A stretch of DNA of 64,000 nt from Bog-473 sp963753115 (lineage in GTDB: Bacteria > Actinomycetota > Acidimicrobiia > Acidimicrobiales > RAAP-2), in the NCBI GenBank assembly GCA_963753115.1, contig CAVWBB010000016.1:1-64000 (forward strand), read 5' to 3'. The notes under the pieces were generated by a model. That model was given only the letters and a program-made list of their open reading frames with translations, ran no database searches and had not been told where the DNA came from. Every line of letters starts with the position of its first letter. Position 1 is the stretch's first letter. Both the position numbers and the translations under genes were made by a program. This document shows, one piece after another, positions 18,350 through 27,370 of the stretch.

Positions 18350-19600
18350 TCACCCGGCGAAGTCCCAGCTCTCGCCCTTCTCGTAGTGGTGCAGGACGTT
18401 CTTGGCGATGAGGATGCGGTGCACCTCGTCGGGACCGTCGGCCAGCCGCAGCGTGCGGGCGCCCAGGTACATCTGGGCCAGCGGCAGGTCGCTGGTCACA
18501 CCGGCCGCCCCCCAGACCTGAATGGCCCGGTCGACGACCCGGCTGTAGGCCGCGGGCACGAAGACCTTGATGGCGCTGATCTCGGTGCGGGCCTGCGGGT
18601 CGCCCTTGTCCACCTTCTCCGCCGCGTGGATCGTCATGAGGCGGGCGGCCTGCAGATCCATGTAGCTGTCGGCCACGAAGCCCTGCATGAACTGCTTGTC
18701 CTTGAGGAGACCGCCGTGCACCTCTCGGGTCAGCAGGCGCTCGACCATCAGGTCGAAGGCGCGCCACATCTGGCCGACAGAGTTCATGCAGTGGAAGATG
18801 CGGCCGGCGCCCAACCGGTCCTGCGCCGCCCGGTGGCCGTCGCCGACCTGGCCGAGCAGGTTCTCCTGGGGCACGCGCACGTTGTCGTAGCGCACCTCGC
18901 AGTGATCCGACTTGGAGCCGCCCCAGATGCCGATGCCGCGCTCGATGATGACGCCTGGGTTCGAGGTCGGCACGATGATCTGGACCATGCGACCCGGCCC
19001 GTCGTCGTCCTTGGACTCCTTGGCCCGGCACATGACGATGAAGAAGTCCGCCGCCAGCCCGTTCGAGGTGAACCACTTGTGGCCGTTGATCACCCATTCA
19101 TCGCCCTCGCGGATGGCGGTGGTCTGAATGGAGCGGGGGTCCGAGCCGGCGTTCTCGGGCTCGGTCATGGAGAACCCCGACTGCATCGTCCCCTCGATGA
19201 GCGGGAGGAGCCACTTCTGCTTCTGCTCTTCGGTCCCGTACTTGACCAGGATGGTCTGGTTGCCCGAGTTCGGGGCCACGACGCCGAAGAGCGAGGCCGC
19301 GCCGACGGCGTAGGCGAGGATCTCGTTCATGTAGGCGTGCGCCATGAAGTCGATGCCCATGCCGCCGTACTCGGGCGGCAAGTGGGGCGCCCAGAGCCCC
19401 TCGGCCTTCACCTTCGCCTGGATCTCACCGCGCAGCGCCTTGGCCTCGGCCCGCTCCGCCTCGGTCACGTCCCGGCCCCGGGCGTGCCAGAGCAGCGACT
19501 CGTTGGGCAGGATCTTCTCGTTCACGATGCGGGCGGTGCGCAGCCGGATGTCGTTGATGTCGTCGCTGAGCCCGGCAATGGGCGTGACGTTGATGGGCAT
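18350..19600 (-). CDS. acyl-CoA dehydrogenase
   Basis: A 416-residue FAD enzyme oxidising an acyl-CoA to the enoyl-CoA and passing electrons to ETF. Seen: AHLPPEYGG-like start (LWAPHLPPEYGGMGI), FSMTEPENAGSDP with the substrate-FAD loop, WVINGHKWFTSNG, and RLADGPDEVHRILIAKNVL near the end. The start ATG at 19600 is chosen because upstream codons in this frame are antisense-like sequence of the neighbouring gene. Length and motifs resemble the larger ACAD10/11-like group. Downstream SDR and upstream NADH dehydrogenase share its strand. Confidence 0.92.
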   Translation of the reverse strand: MPINVTPIAGLSDDINDIRLRTARIVNEKILPNESLLWHARGRDVTEAERAEAKALRGEIQAKVKAEGLWAPHLPPEYGGMGIDFMAHAYMNEILAYAVGAASLFGVVAPNSGNQTILVKYGTEEQKQKWLLPLIEGTMQSGFSMTEPENAGSDPRSIQTTAIREGDEWVINGHKWFTSNGLAADFFIVMCRAKESKDDDGPGRMVQIIVPTSNPGVIIERGIGIWGGSKSDHCEVRYDNVRVPQENLLGQVGDGHRAAQDRLGAGRIFHCMNSVGQMWRAFDLMVERLLTREVHGGLLKDKQFMQGFVADSYMDLQAARLMTIHAAEKVDKGDPQARTEISAIKVFVPAAYSRVVDRAIQVWGAAGVTSDLPLAQMYLGARTLRLADGPDEVHRILIAKNVLHHYEKGESWDFAG

Positions 19601-19637
19601 TGAGCCCCCCCGTTTCGTCGTCTGGTCGTCCCGAACC

Positions 19638-20975
19638 TTAGGCAGGTTTGCTCGTGCGCTTCGTCCGGGCGACCCAACGCCCGATGAGCGCCCGCTCGTA
19701 GCGGCCGCGCCCGACGAAGCTGACCAGCCAGCGGGTGAGCGCGCCGAAGCGGTTCTTGAACCCGGTGAGGAACGTGATGTGCACCACGAGCCAGAGCAGC
19801 CAGCCGAGGAATCCGCCAACCCTGATGGGCCCGATCTTGGCGACCGCCGTGAACCGCGAAATGACGGCGAGCGTCCCGAGGTCGCGGTACTTGAAGGGCT
19901 TCGTGGGCTTGCCCTCCAGCCGGCGCACGATGGTGTGGGCGGCATGAGCGCCAGACTGCATCGCCACCTCGGCGACGCCCGGCAGGTTGTCGCGGTGCGA
20001 CATGAGGTCGCCCACGACGAACACCTCGGGATGGGTCGGGAGCGCGCAGTTGGCGTCGACCACGACCCGGCCCGCCTTGTCGGTCTCCGCATCGGCGGCC
20101 TTGGCCAGGGTGGCGCCCAGCCCCGCGGCACGTGTGCCGGCCGCCCACACCTTGGTGGCGGCAGGGACCCACTCCGTGCTGCCGTCCCGTTTGGTGATTT
20201 CGACACCGTTCTCGTCCATGTTGGTCACCATGGCCCGCAGGTGGATCTCCACCCCCATGCGGGTGAGGTCCCGCGCCGTCATGCGCGACAGGTACGAGCC
20301 CATGGAGAGGACGAGCCCGTCGACGCCCTCGACGAGCACGACGCGGGTGTCCACCGGGTTGATCATGCGGTAGTTGCGGCGAAGCGCCCGCCGCGAGAGC
20401 TCACGGAGCTGACCCGCCATCTCCACGCCCGTCGGTCCGCCCCCGACGACGACGAACGTCATGAGGCGCCGCCGCTCCTCGGGGTCCGTCTCGGCCTCGG
20501 CCAGCTCGAAGGCGCCGAAGATGTTGCCGCGCAGCGCCAGCGCGTCGTCGAGGCTCTTCATGGCGCACGACGAGGCGCGGAACTCGTCGTGGCCGAAGTA
20601 GGAGCTGGACGCTCCGCCGGCGACGATGAGGCTGTCGTAGCTGATGGTCAGTGGCTTGCCGAACTCGTCGACGTGGACCTGCCGGGCCTCGACGTCGATG
20701 TCCTCCACCTCGCCGAGGATCACGCGCAAGGCCGGGTAGTTCCGCAGCACGTCGCGGATGGCGGGGGCGATCTGGCCCTCCGAGAGGATGCCGGTGGCCA
20801 CCTGGTACAGCAGGGGCTGGAAGAGGTGGTGGTTCGTCCGGTCGATCAGGGTGATGCGGACGGGGGCCCGCTTCAGGGCGCGGGCCGCGAACAGCCCGCC
20901 GAAACCGCAGCCGATGATGACGACGTGGTGCCGTTGATCGGGCTCGGAACCGTTGACGGACGGGGTGCTGCTCAC
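19638..20975 (-). CDS. ndh: type II NADH dehydrogenase (NDH-2)
   Basis: A 445-residue single-subunit NADH:quinone oxidoreductase on the inner face of the membrane. The FAD motif GCGFGGLFAARAL is near residues 22-34, the NADH motif VVGGGPTGVEMAG near 175-187, and VWAAGTRAAGLG and VFVVGDLM follow. The C terminus has a hydrophobic patch (GFLGWLLWLVVHITFL) for membrane attachment. The GTG start at 20975 overlaps the NUDIX stop. It is non-proton-pumping, unlike complex I. Confidence 0.93.
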   Translation of the reverse strand: MSSTPSVNGSEPDQRHHVVIIGCGFGGLFAARALKRAPVRITLIDRTNHHLFQPLLYQVATGILSEGQIAPAIRDVLRNYPALRVILGEVEDIDVEARQVHVDEFGKPLTISYDSLIVAGGASSSYFGHDEFRASSCAMKSLDDALALRGNIFGAFELAEAETDPEERRRLMTFVVVGGGPTGVEMAGQLRELSRRALRRNYRMINPVDTRVVLVEGVDGLVLSMGSYLSRMTARDLTRMGVEIHLRAMVTNMDENGVEITKRDGSTEWVPAATKVWAAGTRAAGLGATLAKAADAETDKAGRVVVDANCALPTHPEVFVVGDLMSHRDNLPGVAEVAMQSGAHAAHTIVRRLEGKPTKPFKYRDLGTLAVISRFTAVAKIGPIRVGGFLGWLLWLVVHITFLTGFKNRFGALTRWLVSFVGRGRYERALIGRWVARTKRTSKPA

Positions 20976-21424
20976 AGCAGCCGTTCCACGACGGTCTGGA
21001 CATAGATGGCCAGCGGCATGTCACGCACCTCCTCCAGGGTGAACCAGCCGACGGCATCGGTCGTGCCGCCGACCTCGGGCCGCAGTGTGCCTGCCCAGGA
21101 GTCCACCCGGTAGATGAGGCGGACGGTGTGCAGGTTGGTGCCGTCGGGGATCGTCCTCACGTCGGAGAGGACGTCGAGCAGGGGCCCGGGGGTCACCGTG
21201 AGCCCCGCCTCCTCCTCGATCTCCCGGGCGAGCGAATCGAGCGGGTCCTCGCCGTGCTTGACCCCGCCGCCCGGGAGGAACCAGCGGCCTTGCAGGGTGA
21301 TGGAGGGCGAGGCCCGGGCCAGCAGGATCCGTCCGTCGGGATCGCGGCAGACGCCGTAGGCGGCGATGCGCTGTCGTCTCCTGTCCCCGGCCACGCCCGA
21401 GATGCTGGTCCCGGAGCGGTCCAC
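20972..21424 (-). CDS. NUDIX hydrolase
   Basis: A 150-residue NUDIX pyrophosphohydrolase. The box GX5EX7REUXEEXGU is complete at residues 53-75 (GGVKHGEDPLD then REIEEEAGL). GTG at 21424 is the natural start; longer readings would run into the promoter and the divergent gene. Its stop overlaps the ndh start, so a link to nucleotide cofactors (for example NADH or ADP-ribose) is tempting, but the substrate is unknown. Confidence 0.85.
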   Translation of the reverse strand: MDRSGTSISGVAGDRRRQRIAAYGVCRDPDGRILLARASPSITLQGRWFLPGGGVKHGEDPLDSLAREIEEEAGLTVTPGPLLDVLSDVRTIPDGTNLHTVRLIYRVDSWAGTLRPEVGGTTDAVGWFTLEEVRDMPLAIYVQTVVERLL

Positions 21425-21490
21425 CCGCCAACTCGGTTGGAAAGTACCCTGGCCGCGGCCCAGCCGGGCCAGACCGAAAGGGGTGCACCC

Positions 21491-21958
21491 GTGGACACCG
21501 CGGCCGAGCTCGAGTCCATCCGTCGCCTGAAGTACGCCTACTTCCGGACGCTCGACCTCAAGCAATTCGACGACCTGGGGGCGCTGCTCACCGAGGACGT
21601 GACCGCAGCCTACGAGGACGGGAAGACCGTGCTCGAGGGGCGCAGCGCCATCGTCACGTGGCTCAGCTCGGTCCTCGGGGACCCGGGCATGGTGACCATG
21701 CACCACGGCCATCATCCCGAGATCGCCTTCACCTCGCCCACCACGGCGGACGGGACTTGGTATCTGCAGGATCGCGTCATCATCCCGGCGGCCGACCTCG
21801 AGATCGCCGGGACAGCGTTCTACGCCGACCGCTACCGGCTGACCGACGAGGGATGGCGGATCGCACACACTGGGTATACCCGGGTCTTCGAGGAGCACCG
21901 CGCCCACACCACGCTCCAGGTGCGCTCCTTCACCTCGCGTTTCGACCCGCGAAGCTGA
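21491..21958 (+). CDS. SnoaL-like (NTF2 fold) protein
   Basis: A 155-residue NTF2-like cone-shaped protein. The N-terminal helix ESIRRLKYAYFRTLDLKQFDD and the strands ending in WRIAHTGYTRVFEEH are characteristic of SnoaL_4 polyketide-cyclase, dehydratase or steroid-isomerase-like proteins. The start is GTG 21491 with GAAAGGGG upstream. It is divergent from the NUDIX/ndh unit. Substrate unknown. Confidence 0.8.
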   Translation: MDTAAELESIRRLKYAYFRTLDLKQFDDLGALLTEDVTAAYEDGKTVLEGRSAIVTWLSSVLGDPGMVTMHHGHHPEIAFTSPTTADGTWYLQDRVIIPAADLEIAGTAFYADRYRLTDEGWRIAHTGYTRVFEEHRAHTTLQVRSFTSRFDPRS

Positions 21959-21973
21959 GCGCGCCCGCCCGCC

Positions 21974-22972
21974 TCAGGGCCGGGTCGTCGGGCTGAGCGT
22001 GAAACCGGGGTCGAACAGCGTGGTGGGCTCGAGCACCTTCTCGATCGCCGCGACGAAGTCGGGTTCCAGCACGACGTCGAGCGCCTTGACGTTCTCGGCG
22101 ATCTGCTCGGGTCGGCTGGCGCCGACGATGGCACTGCTCACGTTCTCGTTCTGCAGCACCCAGGCCAGCGCCACCGAGGCCGGCGTGTAGCCCGCCTCGC
22201 GGCACAGCGCCGCGTACTGCTGCACGGGTTCGAGCACTTCGTCACGGAGCAGCCAGCTCATTTCGCCGCCCTCGGGACCGCTCGCTCGCGAGCCCGCCGG
22301 CGGGCCCGAGTCGCCCGGCTGGTACTTGCCGGTGAGGATGCCCTGGGCGAGGGGAGACCACACGATCTGGCCCACGCCCTCCTTCTGCGAGAGCGGGACC
22401 ACCTCGGCCTCGATCACCCGCCAGATCAGGGAGTACTGCGGCTGGTTGGAGACGATGCGGTCGAAGCCCATTTCGTCGGCCATGCGCAGGGCATCGGCGA
22501 TCTGGTCCGCCGTCCACTCGGAGACGCCGATGTAGTGCACCTTGCCCTGGCGCACCAGATCGTCGAAGGCCTTCAGCGTCTCCTCCAACGGGGTCTCGTA
22601 GTCGTAGCGGTGCGCCTGCAGGAGGTCGACATGATCGGTCTGCAGTCGGGTCAGCGACGAATGGAGGGACTCCATGATGTGCTTGCGCGACAGGCCGCGG
22701 TCGTTGGGGTTGGGCCCGGTCGGCCAGTACACCTTCGTGAAGATCTCGACCGACTCGCGGCGCACGTGCTTGAGCGCCCGGCCCAGTACCGACTCGGCGG
22801 CGCCGATGGCGTAGACGTCGGCCGTGTCGAAGGTGGTGATCCCGACGTCGAGCGCCGCCTTGACGCAGGCCGCCGCGGCGTCCTCCTCAATCTGGCTCCC
22901 GTGGGTGATCCAGTTGCCGTAGGAGAGGGAGGAGACGAGCATGCCTGAGCGTCCGAGGTGTCGGTAGTCCAT
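21974..22972 (-). CDS. aldo/keto reductase
   Basis: A 332-residue NADPH-dependent (beta/alpha)8 reductase of the potassium-channel-beta-like AKR branch. The tetrad is visible: Asp49 and Tyr54 in FDTADVY, Lys80 in FTKVYW and His121 in LLQAHRYD. The C-terminal cofactor segment AIVGASRPEQIAENV is present. ATG 22972 is chosen; it starts on the opposite strand almost exactly where the ArfB frame begins, with an inverted repeat between them. Confidence 0.9.
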   Translation of the reverse strand: MDYRHLGRSGMLVSSLSYGNWITHGSQIEEDAAAACVKAALDVGITTFDTADVYAIGAAESVLGRALKHVRRESVEIFTKVYWPTGPNPNDRGLSRKHIMESLHSSLTRLQTDHVDLLQAHRYDYETPLEETLKAFDDLVRQGKVHYIGVSEWTADQIADALRMADEMGFDRIVSNQPQYSLIWRVIEAEVVPLSQKEGVGQIVWSPLAQGILTGKYQPGDSGPPAGSRASGPEGGEMSWLLRDEVLEPVQQYAALCREAGYTPASVALAWVLQNENVSSAIVGASRPEQIAENVKALDVVLEPDFVAAIEKVLEPTTLFDPGFTLSPTTRP

Positions 22973-22979
22973 GGCCACG

Positions 22980-23004
22980 GAGCGTACCCGGTGCTCGTAC
23001 GCTC
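22980..23004. promoter_or_regulatory. inverted repeat GAGCGTAC-N9-GTACGCTC
   Basis: Two perfect 8-bp arms 9 bases apart in the divergent space between the aldo/keto reductase and the ArfB-like gene. Position fits an operator shared by both promoters. If translation of the ArfB gene began at 22971 the repeat would be coding. Confidence 0.3.
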
Positions 23005-23009
23005 GTTCG

Positions 23010-23429
23010 GTGGCCGGTGATGAGACGCTGCACGTGCACCGGGGGCTCGACCTCCCGCTGTCGGAGATCTCGTGGCGGGCCACGACGTCGGGCGGACCCG
23101 GGGGGCAGCACGCCAACCGCACCCTCAGCCGGGTGGAGGTGCAGTTCGACGTCAACGCCTCCCAGACGCTCGGGCCCCGCCAGCGGGCCCGCCTCCTGGA
23201 GCGGGTGGGCCCGATGGTGCGTGCCAGCGCCTCGGACTCGCGGTCGCAGGCGCGCAACCGCGAGCTGGCGCTGCAGCGCCTCGCCACGAAGCTCGACGCC
23301 GGACTGCGTGTCCAGCCGGTCCGGGCGCCGACCCGGCCGACGAAGGGCTCCCAGGTGCGGCGGGTCGACGCCAAGCGGCGCCGCTCCGAGATCAAGAAGC
23401 GTCGTCGGCCCCCGGGGGATGACGACTGA
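23010..23429 (+). CDS. arfB: ArfB-type peptidyl-tRNA hydrolase (release-factor-like)
   Basis: About 139 residues with a single RF-1 domain. The GGQ motif (SGGPGGQHANRT) is at about residues 27-37, followed by VEVQFDV, and the C terminus is a very basic tail (DAKRRRSEIKKRRRPP) that would sit in the mRNA channel. This is the layout of ArfB/YaeJ, which rescues stalled ribosomes without a stop codon. The GTG at 23010 is preferred; ATG 22971 is possible. Confidence 0.85.
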   Translation: MAGDETLHVHRGLDLPLSEISWRATTSGGPGGQHANRTLSRVEVQFDVNASQTLGPRQRARLLERVGPMVRASASDSRSQARNRELALQRLATKLDAGLRVQPVRAPTRPTKGSQVRRVDAKRRRSEIKKRRRPPGDDD

Positions 23430-23495
23430 GCTGCAGCCCGTCGCCGATGTCGATGGCCCTCAGAGCCATCCGAGAGCGCCGGGGATCGAATTTCT

Positions 23496-23521
23496 CACTG
23501 TAAACCAGATGGTTTACAGTG
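23496..23521. promoter_or_regulatory. 26-bp perfect palindrome, TetR-type operator or hairpin
   Basis: CACTGTAAACCA and TGGTTTACAGTG flank a GA centre. It is A/T-rich against very GC-rich surroundings and lies between two converging genes. As DNA it resembles a TetR-family operator; as RNA it could fold into a bidirectional terminator stem. No regulator gene is adjacent. Confidence 0.55.
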
Positions 23522-23530
23522 CGCGGACGA

Positions 23531-23588
23531 GGTCGCCCGTCGCGCGTCGACAGGTCGCCCGTCGCCCGTCGACACGTCGCTCGTCGCC
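23531..23588. repeat. short tandem direct repeat (22-bp unit, two copies plus a degenerate third)
   Basis: GGTCGCCCGTCG-cgcgtcgaca (23531-23552) is followed directly by a copy differing at one base (23553-23574), then a degenerate third part. It lies in the non-coding gap between the ArfB-like gene and surE. Function unknown. Confidence 0.6.
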
Positions 23589-23636
23589 AGGGAGTCCGCA
23601 TCCCGGCGTGCTCAGGCCGGCGGAGGTCCCCGGTGC

Positions 23637-24560
23637 TCAGGCCGTGAAGTCGAAACCCGAGAGCGCGGCGCCGAGGCTGCGATCGAGGTGGGCCAGCAGC
23701 TCTTCGTCCTCTTCGGCCCGCGGGCCACGCAACGCCGTCAGCGCGGCGAAGCCCTGGGCCACCAGCGTGGCGTCCTCGGAGCCAGAGTCGGTCAGCCCGA
23801 GGTCGCCCGAATGGGGGAAGGGCGACCCGACGGTCAGCACGATCTCGCCCTTCTCGTCCGGCTCGCCCTCCATGACGGAGCGGGCCGCCTCGGCGGCAGC
23901 CGGTCCCTCGATCTCCTCGACGTTCGGCGCTTCCCAACTCCCCGATCCTTGCGCCGACTTGATGAGGCCGGCCCCGCTCACCCGGGCCCAGCGCAGGCCG
24001 CGGATCTCGGAAAGCGGGAGGTGGGGAACGTTGAGGTTGAGCACGGTGCGGACCGGCGCGGCCACCAGCATGGGCAGGAGGGCGACGGCGAGGTCGGCCG
24101 CCGACTCCCAGGGGTCGGGGCCGTCGCCGACGCGCAGCGAGACCGCGAGCGCGCTGATGCCGAGCTGGCTGGCGGTCAGCGCGGCACCGACCGTGCCGGA
24201 GTGGAGCACGGAGCGGCCCACGTTGACGCCGTGGTTGATGCCCGACACCACGAGGTCGGGCTTGGGCCCGACCGCCCCGAGGGCACCGGCGATGACCGAA
24301 AGGGCGGGGGAGGCATCGAGGCCATAGGCCTCCACGTTCTCCGCCCCCTCGACGAAGGCCCGCTGGTAGCTGATGGTCGTGTGATCGGTCACCGAACCCA
24401 CGGCGGCACCGGCGCCGCTGAAGTTGGAGCTCGGCGCCATCACGATGATCTCGTGCGCCGGATCGCCGCCCGACCGGTCGGCCCAGGCCGCGAGCGCCCG
24501 GGTCAGGGCGGCCAGGCCGGGGGCGGTCACGCCGTCGTCGTTGGTGACCAGGATCCTCAC
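23637..24560 (-). CDS. surE: 5'/3'-nucleotidase SurE
   Basis: A 307-residue metal-dependent nucleoside monophosphatase. The N-terminal metal motif NDDG is at residues 7-10, SSNFSGAGAA follows, and SGINHGVNVGRSVLHSGTVG is the conserved active-site loop. The start is GTG 24560. Slightly longer than E. coli SurE because of C-terminal extension. It acts on 5'- and 3'-nucleotides in the cytosol, often linked to stationary-phase survival. Confidence 0.92.
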   Translation of the reverse strand: MRILVTNDDGVTAPGLAALTRALAAWADRSGGDPAHEIIVMAPSSNFSGAGAAVGSVTDHTTISYQRAFVEGAENVEAYGLDASPALSVIAGALGAVGPKPDLVVSGINHGVNVGRSVLHSGTVGAALTASQLGISALAVSLRVGDGPDPWESAADLAVALLPMLVAAPVRTVLNLNVPHLPLSEIRGLRWARVSGAGLIKSAQGSGSWEAPNVEEIEGPAAAEAARSVMEGEPDEKGEIVLTVGSPFPHSGDLGLTDSGSEDATLVAQGFAALTALRGPRAEEDEELLAHLDRSLGAALSGFDFTA

Positions 24561-24702
24561 GGTGAGGTCACCCTACCGCCCGCTGTCCCATGGGCCCGGG
24601 CCGGTCCATCCCCCGTTCGGGTCCGTGTCACCTCGGCGTCACGGGCGCCCTGATCACGCCCTCACCCACGCCGCGGCCCTCGTCTGCTTCAATTCACTCG
24701 CA

Positions 24703-25648
24703 ATGCCGCCCCCCTCGCCCAGGATCTCCATAGCGTCACCGACCGGGCAGCAGTGGCGTATCGGGCACGGCCGCCAGGAAGTCGTGGTGTGTGAGGTCGG
24801 GGCGACCCTCCGGTCCTATGCGGTCGGATCGACGACCATCCTCGACGGGTTCGGGGCCGACGAGTGGTCCCACTCGGGCCGGGGGCAGGTGCTCGCGCCC
24901 TGGCCCAACCGCCTGGCCGACGGCCGTTACGAGTTCAACGGGGTCCGGGCCCAGGCCGCCCTGGACGAGCCCGAGCGCCGGAACGCCATCCACGGCCTCG
25001 TGCGCTGGATGCCATGGACGCTGCAGACCCGGCACCAGAACCAGCTCTCGCTCCGCCTGCAGCTCCACCCCTCGCCGGGCTATCCGTTCTCGCTGCTGCT
25101 CGAGCTCGAGTACCACGTCGGCCGCGAGGGCCTGAGTCGTCACCACGAGGGCGCAGTCGCTGGAGGAGGGCCAGATCCCGTTCGGCATCGGCTTCCACCC
25201 CTACCTGACCGCCGGGCCCGAGACGGTCGATGGCGCGATCCTGCACGTGCCGGCGCGCCACACCCTCGAGATGGACGACCGTGGCCTCCCGACGGGCGTG
25301 CTGGCGCCCGTGGAGGGGACCGAGCGGGACTTCACCACGGCGCGCTTCGTGGGGCCGGCGGCGCTCGACACCGCCTACACCACCCTGCACCGTGACGCCG
25401 ACGGACTGGCCCGGGCGACGCTCGACGCACCCGGCGGCGTGGGCGGCGCCGCCCTGTGGGTGGACGGAGGCTTCCCCTATCTCATGGTGTACACGGGTGA
25501 CACGCTGGGCGAGGTGCAGCGCCGCCGGCGCGCCGTGGCCATTGAGCCCATGACCTGCCCGCCCAACGCGCTGCGCACGGGCACCGACGTCATTGTGCTG
25601 CAGCCGGGACAGGAGTGGACGGCCCGCTGGGGGATCGAGCCCCGGTGA
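24703..25648 (+). CDS. aldose 1-epimerase family protein, frameshifted
   Basis: Galactose-mutarotase-like beta-sandwich enzyme interconverting sugar anomers. The first frame has LAPWPNRLADGRYEFNG and RNAIHGLVRWMPW (the catalytic His region), up to about 25136. From there the correct protein continues one frame over as FGIGFHPYLTAG with the second active-site His, MVYTGDT and AIEPMTCPPNALRTG, ending at 25648. A single indel near 25136 explains the break. Joined length is about 315 residues, normal for the family. Confidence 0.78.
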
Positions 25649-25658
25649 CCGGCCGACC

Positions 25659-26399
25659 GTGAGCACCGCGCCCCTGGCGGGGCAGGTCGTCGCCGTCACG
25701 GGTTCCTCCAGCGGCATCGGCGCTGCCACGGCCCGGGCCTTCGCCGCCGAGGGCGCGGCCGTCCTCGTCAACTCGTCGCGCACGGTCGAGGAGGGTGCGG
25801 CCGTGGCGGCGTCGCTGCCCGACGCGCTCTACGTGCAGGGCGACATCACCGAACCGGGCACGCCCGACCGCCTGGTGGCGGCGGCGCTGGAACGCTGGGG
25901 CCGGCTCGACACGCTCGTGAACAACGCGGGGACCACCGCGGTCATCCCGCATCACGACCTGGCGGCGGCCTCCGTCGACGTGTGGCGCCGCATCTTCGAG
26001 GTCAACGTGTTCGCGACCTGGGCCATGACGGTGGCGGCGCTGCCGGCCCTGCGCGAGGCCCGCGGGTCCGTGGTCAACGTCGCCTCGGTGGCGGGGGTGC
26101 GGCCGACCGGCTCCTCCATTCCCTACGCCGCCAGCAAGGCAGCCCTCAACCACATGACCGTGCTGCTGGCCAAGGTGACCGGGCCCGAGGTACGGGTCAA
26201 CGCCGTGGCACCGGGGCTCGTCGACACGCCGTGGACGGCCGACTGGGACGTCGTTCGACAGGTGGTCAGCGAGATCGCGCCGTTGAAGCGCTCGGGGCAA
26301 CCCGAGGACGTGGCCGAGGTGATCCTGTCGTTGGCCCGCGCCGCCTATGTCACGGGCCAGGTCGTCGTCATCGACGGCGGCCTCTCCTTGGCCACCTGA
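25659..26399 (+). CDS. SDR-family oxidoreductase
   Basis: A 246-residue classical SDR. TGSSSGIGAAT, LVNNAGTTA, and YAASKAALNHM (Tyr-x-x-x-Lys) are all intact, and the end GQVVVIDGGLSLAT is typical. The start GTG at 25659 is 10 bases after the epimerase stop, so the two may be co-transcribed. Substrate unknown; FabG-like reductases share this pattern. Confidence 0.9.
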   Translation: MSTAPLAGQVVAVTGSSSGIGAATARAFAAEGAAVLVNSSRTVEEGAAVAASLPDALYVQGDITEPGTPDRLVAAALERWGRLDTLVNNAGTTAVIPHHDLAAASVDVWRRIFEVNVFATWAMTVAALPALREARGSVVNVASVAGVRPTGSSIPYAASKAALNHMTVLLAKVTGPEVRVNAVAPGLVDTPWTADWDVVRQVVSEIAPLKRSGQPEDVAEVILSLARAAYVTGQVVVIDGGLSLAT

Positions 26400-26405
26400 C
26401 CCTCC

Positions 26406-27338
26406 TCAGGGTGGTGGGGTGACCACCCAGCGCAAGGCGGTGGAGAGCCCGCGGGTCAGTGGCGTGACGGCGGCGGTGTCGATCAGGAGGTCGAGCGGTC
26501 CGGCGATCGACAGGCCGAGCTCCTTGCGGGCCCAGCCCGGGAGGACGCCGACGGCCGCGGCCACGAACAGGGAGTAGACGGCCCGGTCACTCAGTCGGCG
26601 AGCCACCCCGCGCAGCAGCCAGTCGCGGGCGGCGCGGGCCTGGGGCCCGGCATAGAGGTCGGGGCGCAGCCGGAGGAAATAGCTCTCGACCTCCGCCACC
26701 GAGCGCGGGGCCCAGGTCGCGCCGAGGGCCAGCGCCACCGGGGCGACCTCCTCGTAGTAGCGGTCGCACTCCTCGGGCGTCAGGGGCCGGCTCCCGTAGC
26801 GTTGCGACGAGGCCAGGAAGCTCGCCATCTCGGCCACGTGGATGAACGTGACCAGCTCGGGATCGGCGGCCGAGTAGGGCCGGCCGTCGGGCGCAATGCC
26901 CTTGACGCGGCGGTGCACCCGGTGCACCTGCGCGATGGCCGCCTCCGCCTCGGTCACCGTGCCGAAGGTGGTGACCCCGACGAAGGACGCCGTGCGGCGC
27001 AGTCGGCCCAGCGGGTCCTCCTGATAGCTGGAGTGTTCGGCCACCCCCGCCATGGCGAGCGGATGCAGGGTCTGGAGCAAGAGCGCGCTGACGCCGCCGA
27101 TCAGCATGGCGGGGAGGTCGGCGTGGACCATGCGGGCGACCCCGTCCGGTGGCAGGAAGGCCTCGTCGGGGTCGCTGGCGATGGGGGGCCGTTCCTCCCT
27201 GATGCCGATGGCACGCCGCACGCTGCGCGCCATGTCGCCGCGGGCCGGCGCGGCCAGGCCGCCGACGAGGCGCAGGGGGGCGGCGGCGACCGAGCCGCCC
27301 AGCGCGGTCGCGCGCTCCACCGGGTTCAACGAGGCCAC
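26406..27338 (-). CDS. MpaB-like oxygenase (DUF2236)
   Basis: About 310 residues of the DUF2236 / latex-clearing-protein-like family of heme-containing oxygenases. Family segments visible: EAFLPPDGVARMVHADLPAM, LHPLAMAGVAEHSSY with the predicted heme-ligand His, and FIHVAEMASFLASSQRYG. Start codon choice is uncertain; GTG 27338 leaves a short divergent promoter with a 14-bp palindrome before panE. The substrate of actinobacterial members is mostly unknown. Confidence 0.8.
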   Translation of the reverse strand: MASLNPVERATALGGSVAAAPLRLVGGLAAPARGDMARSVRRAIGIREERPPIASDPDEAFLPPDGVARMVHADLPAMLIGGVSALLLQTLHPLAMAGVAEHSSYQEDPLGRLRRTASFVGVTTFGTVTEAEAAIAQVHRVHRRVKGIAPDGRPYSAADPELVTFIHVAEMASFLASSQRYGSRPLTPEECDRYYEEVAPVALALGATWAPRSVAEVESYFLRLRPDLYAGPQARAARDWLLRGVARRLSDRAVYSLFVAAAVGVLPGWARKELGLSIAGPLDLLIDTAAVTPLTRGLSTALRWVVTPPP

Positions 27339-27347
27339 GGCGAAAGC

Positions 27348-27361
27348 TTGCCACGTGGCAA
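27348..27361. promoter_or_regulatory. 14-bp perfect palindrome TTGCCACGTGGCAA
   Basis: It lies between the divergent starts of the MpaB-like gene and the PanE-like gene, 10 bases before the latter's ATG. Perfect symmetry and position suggest an operator that could block both genes. Confidence 0.4.
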
Positions 27362-27370
27362 AGTGCGGGC

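Noticed and set aside
23531..23588. CRISPR-like direct repeats
   Set aside because: The units are directly abutting with no spacers, only two good copies.
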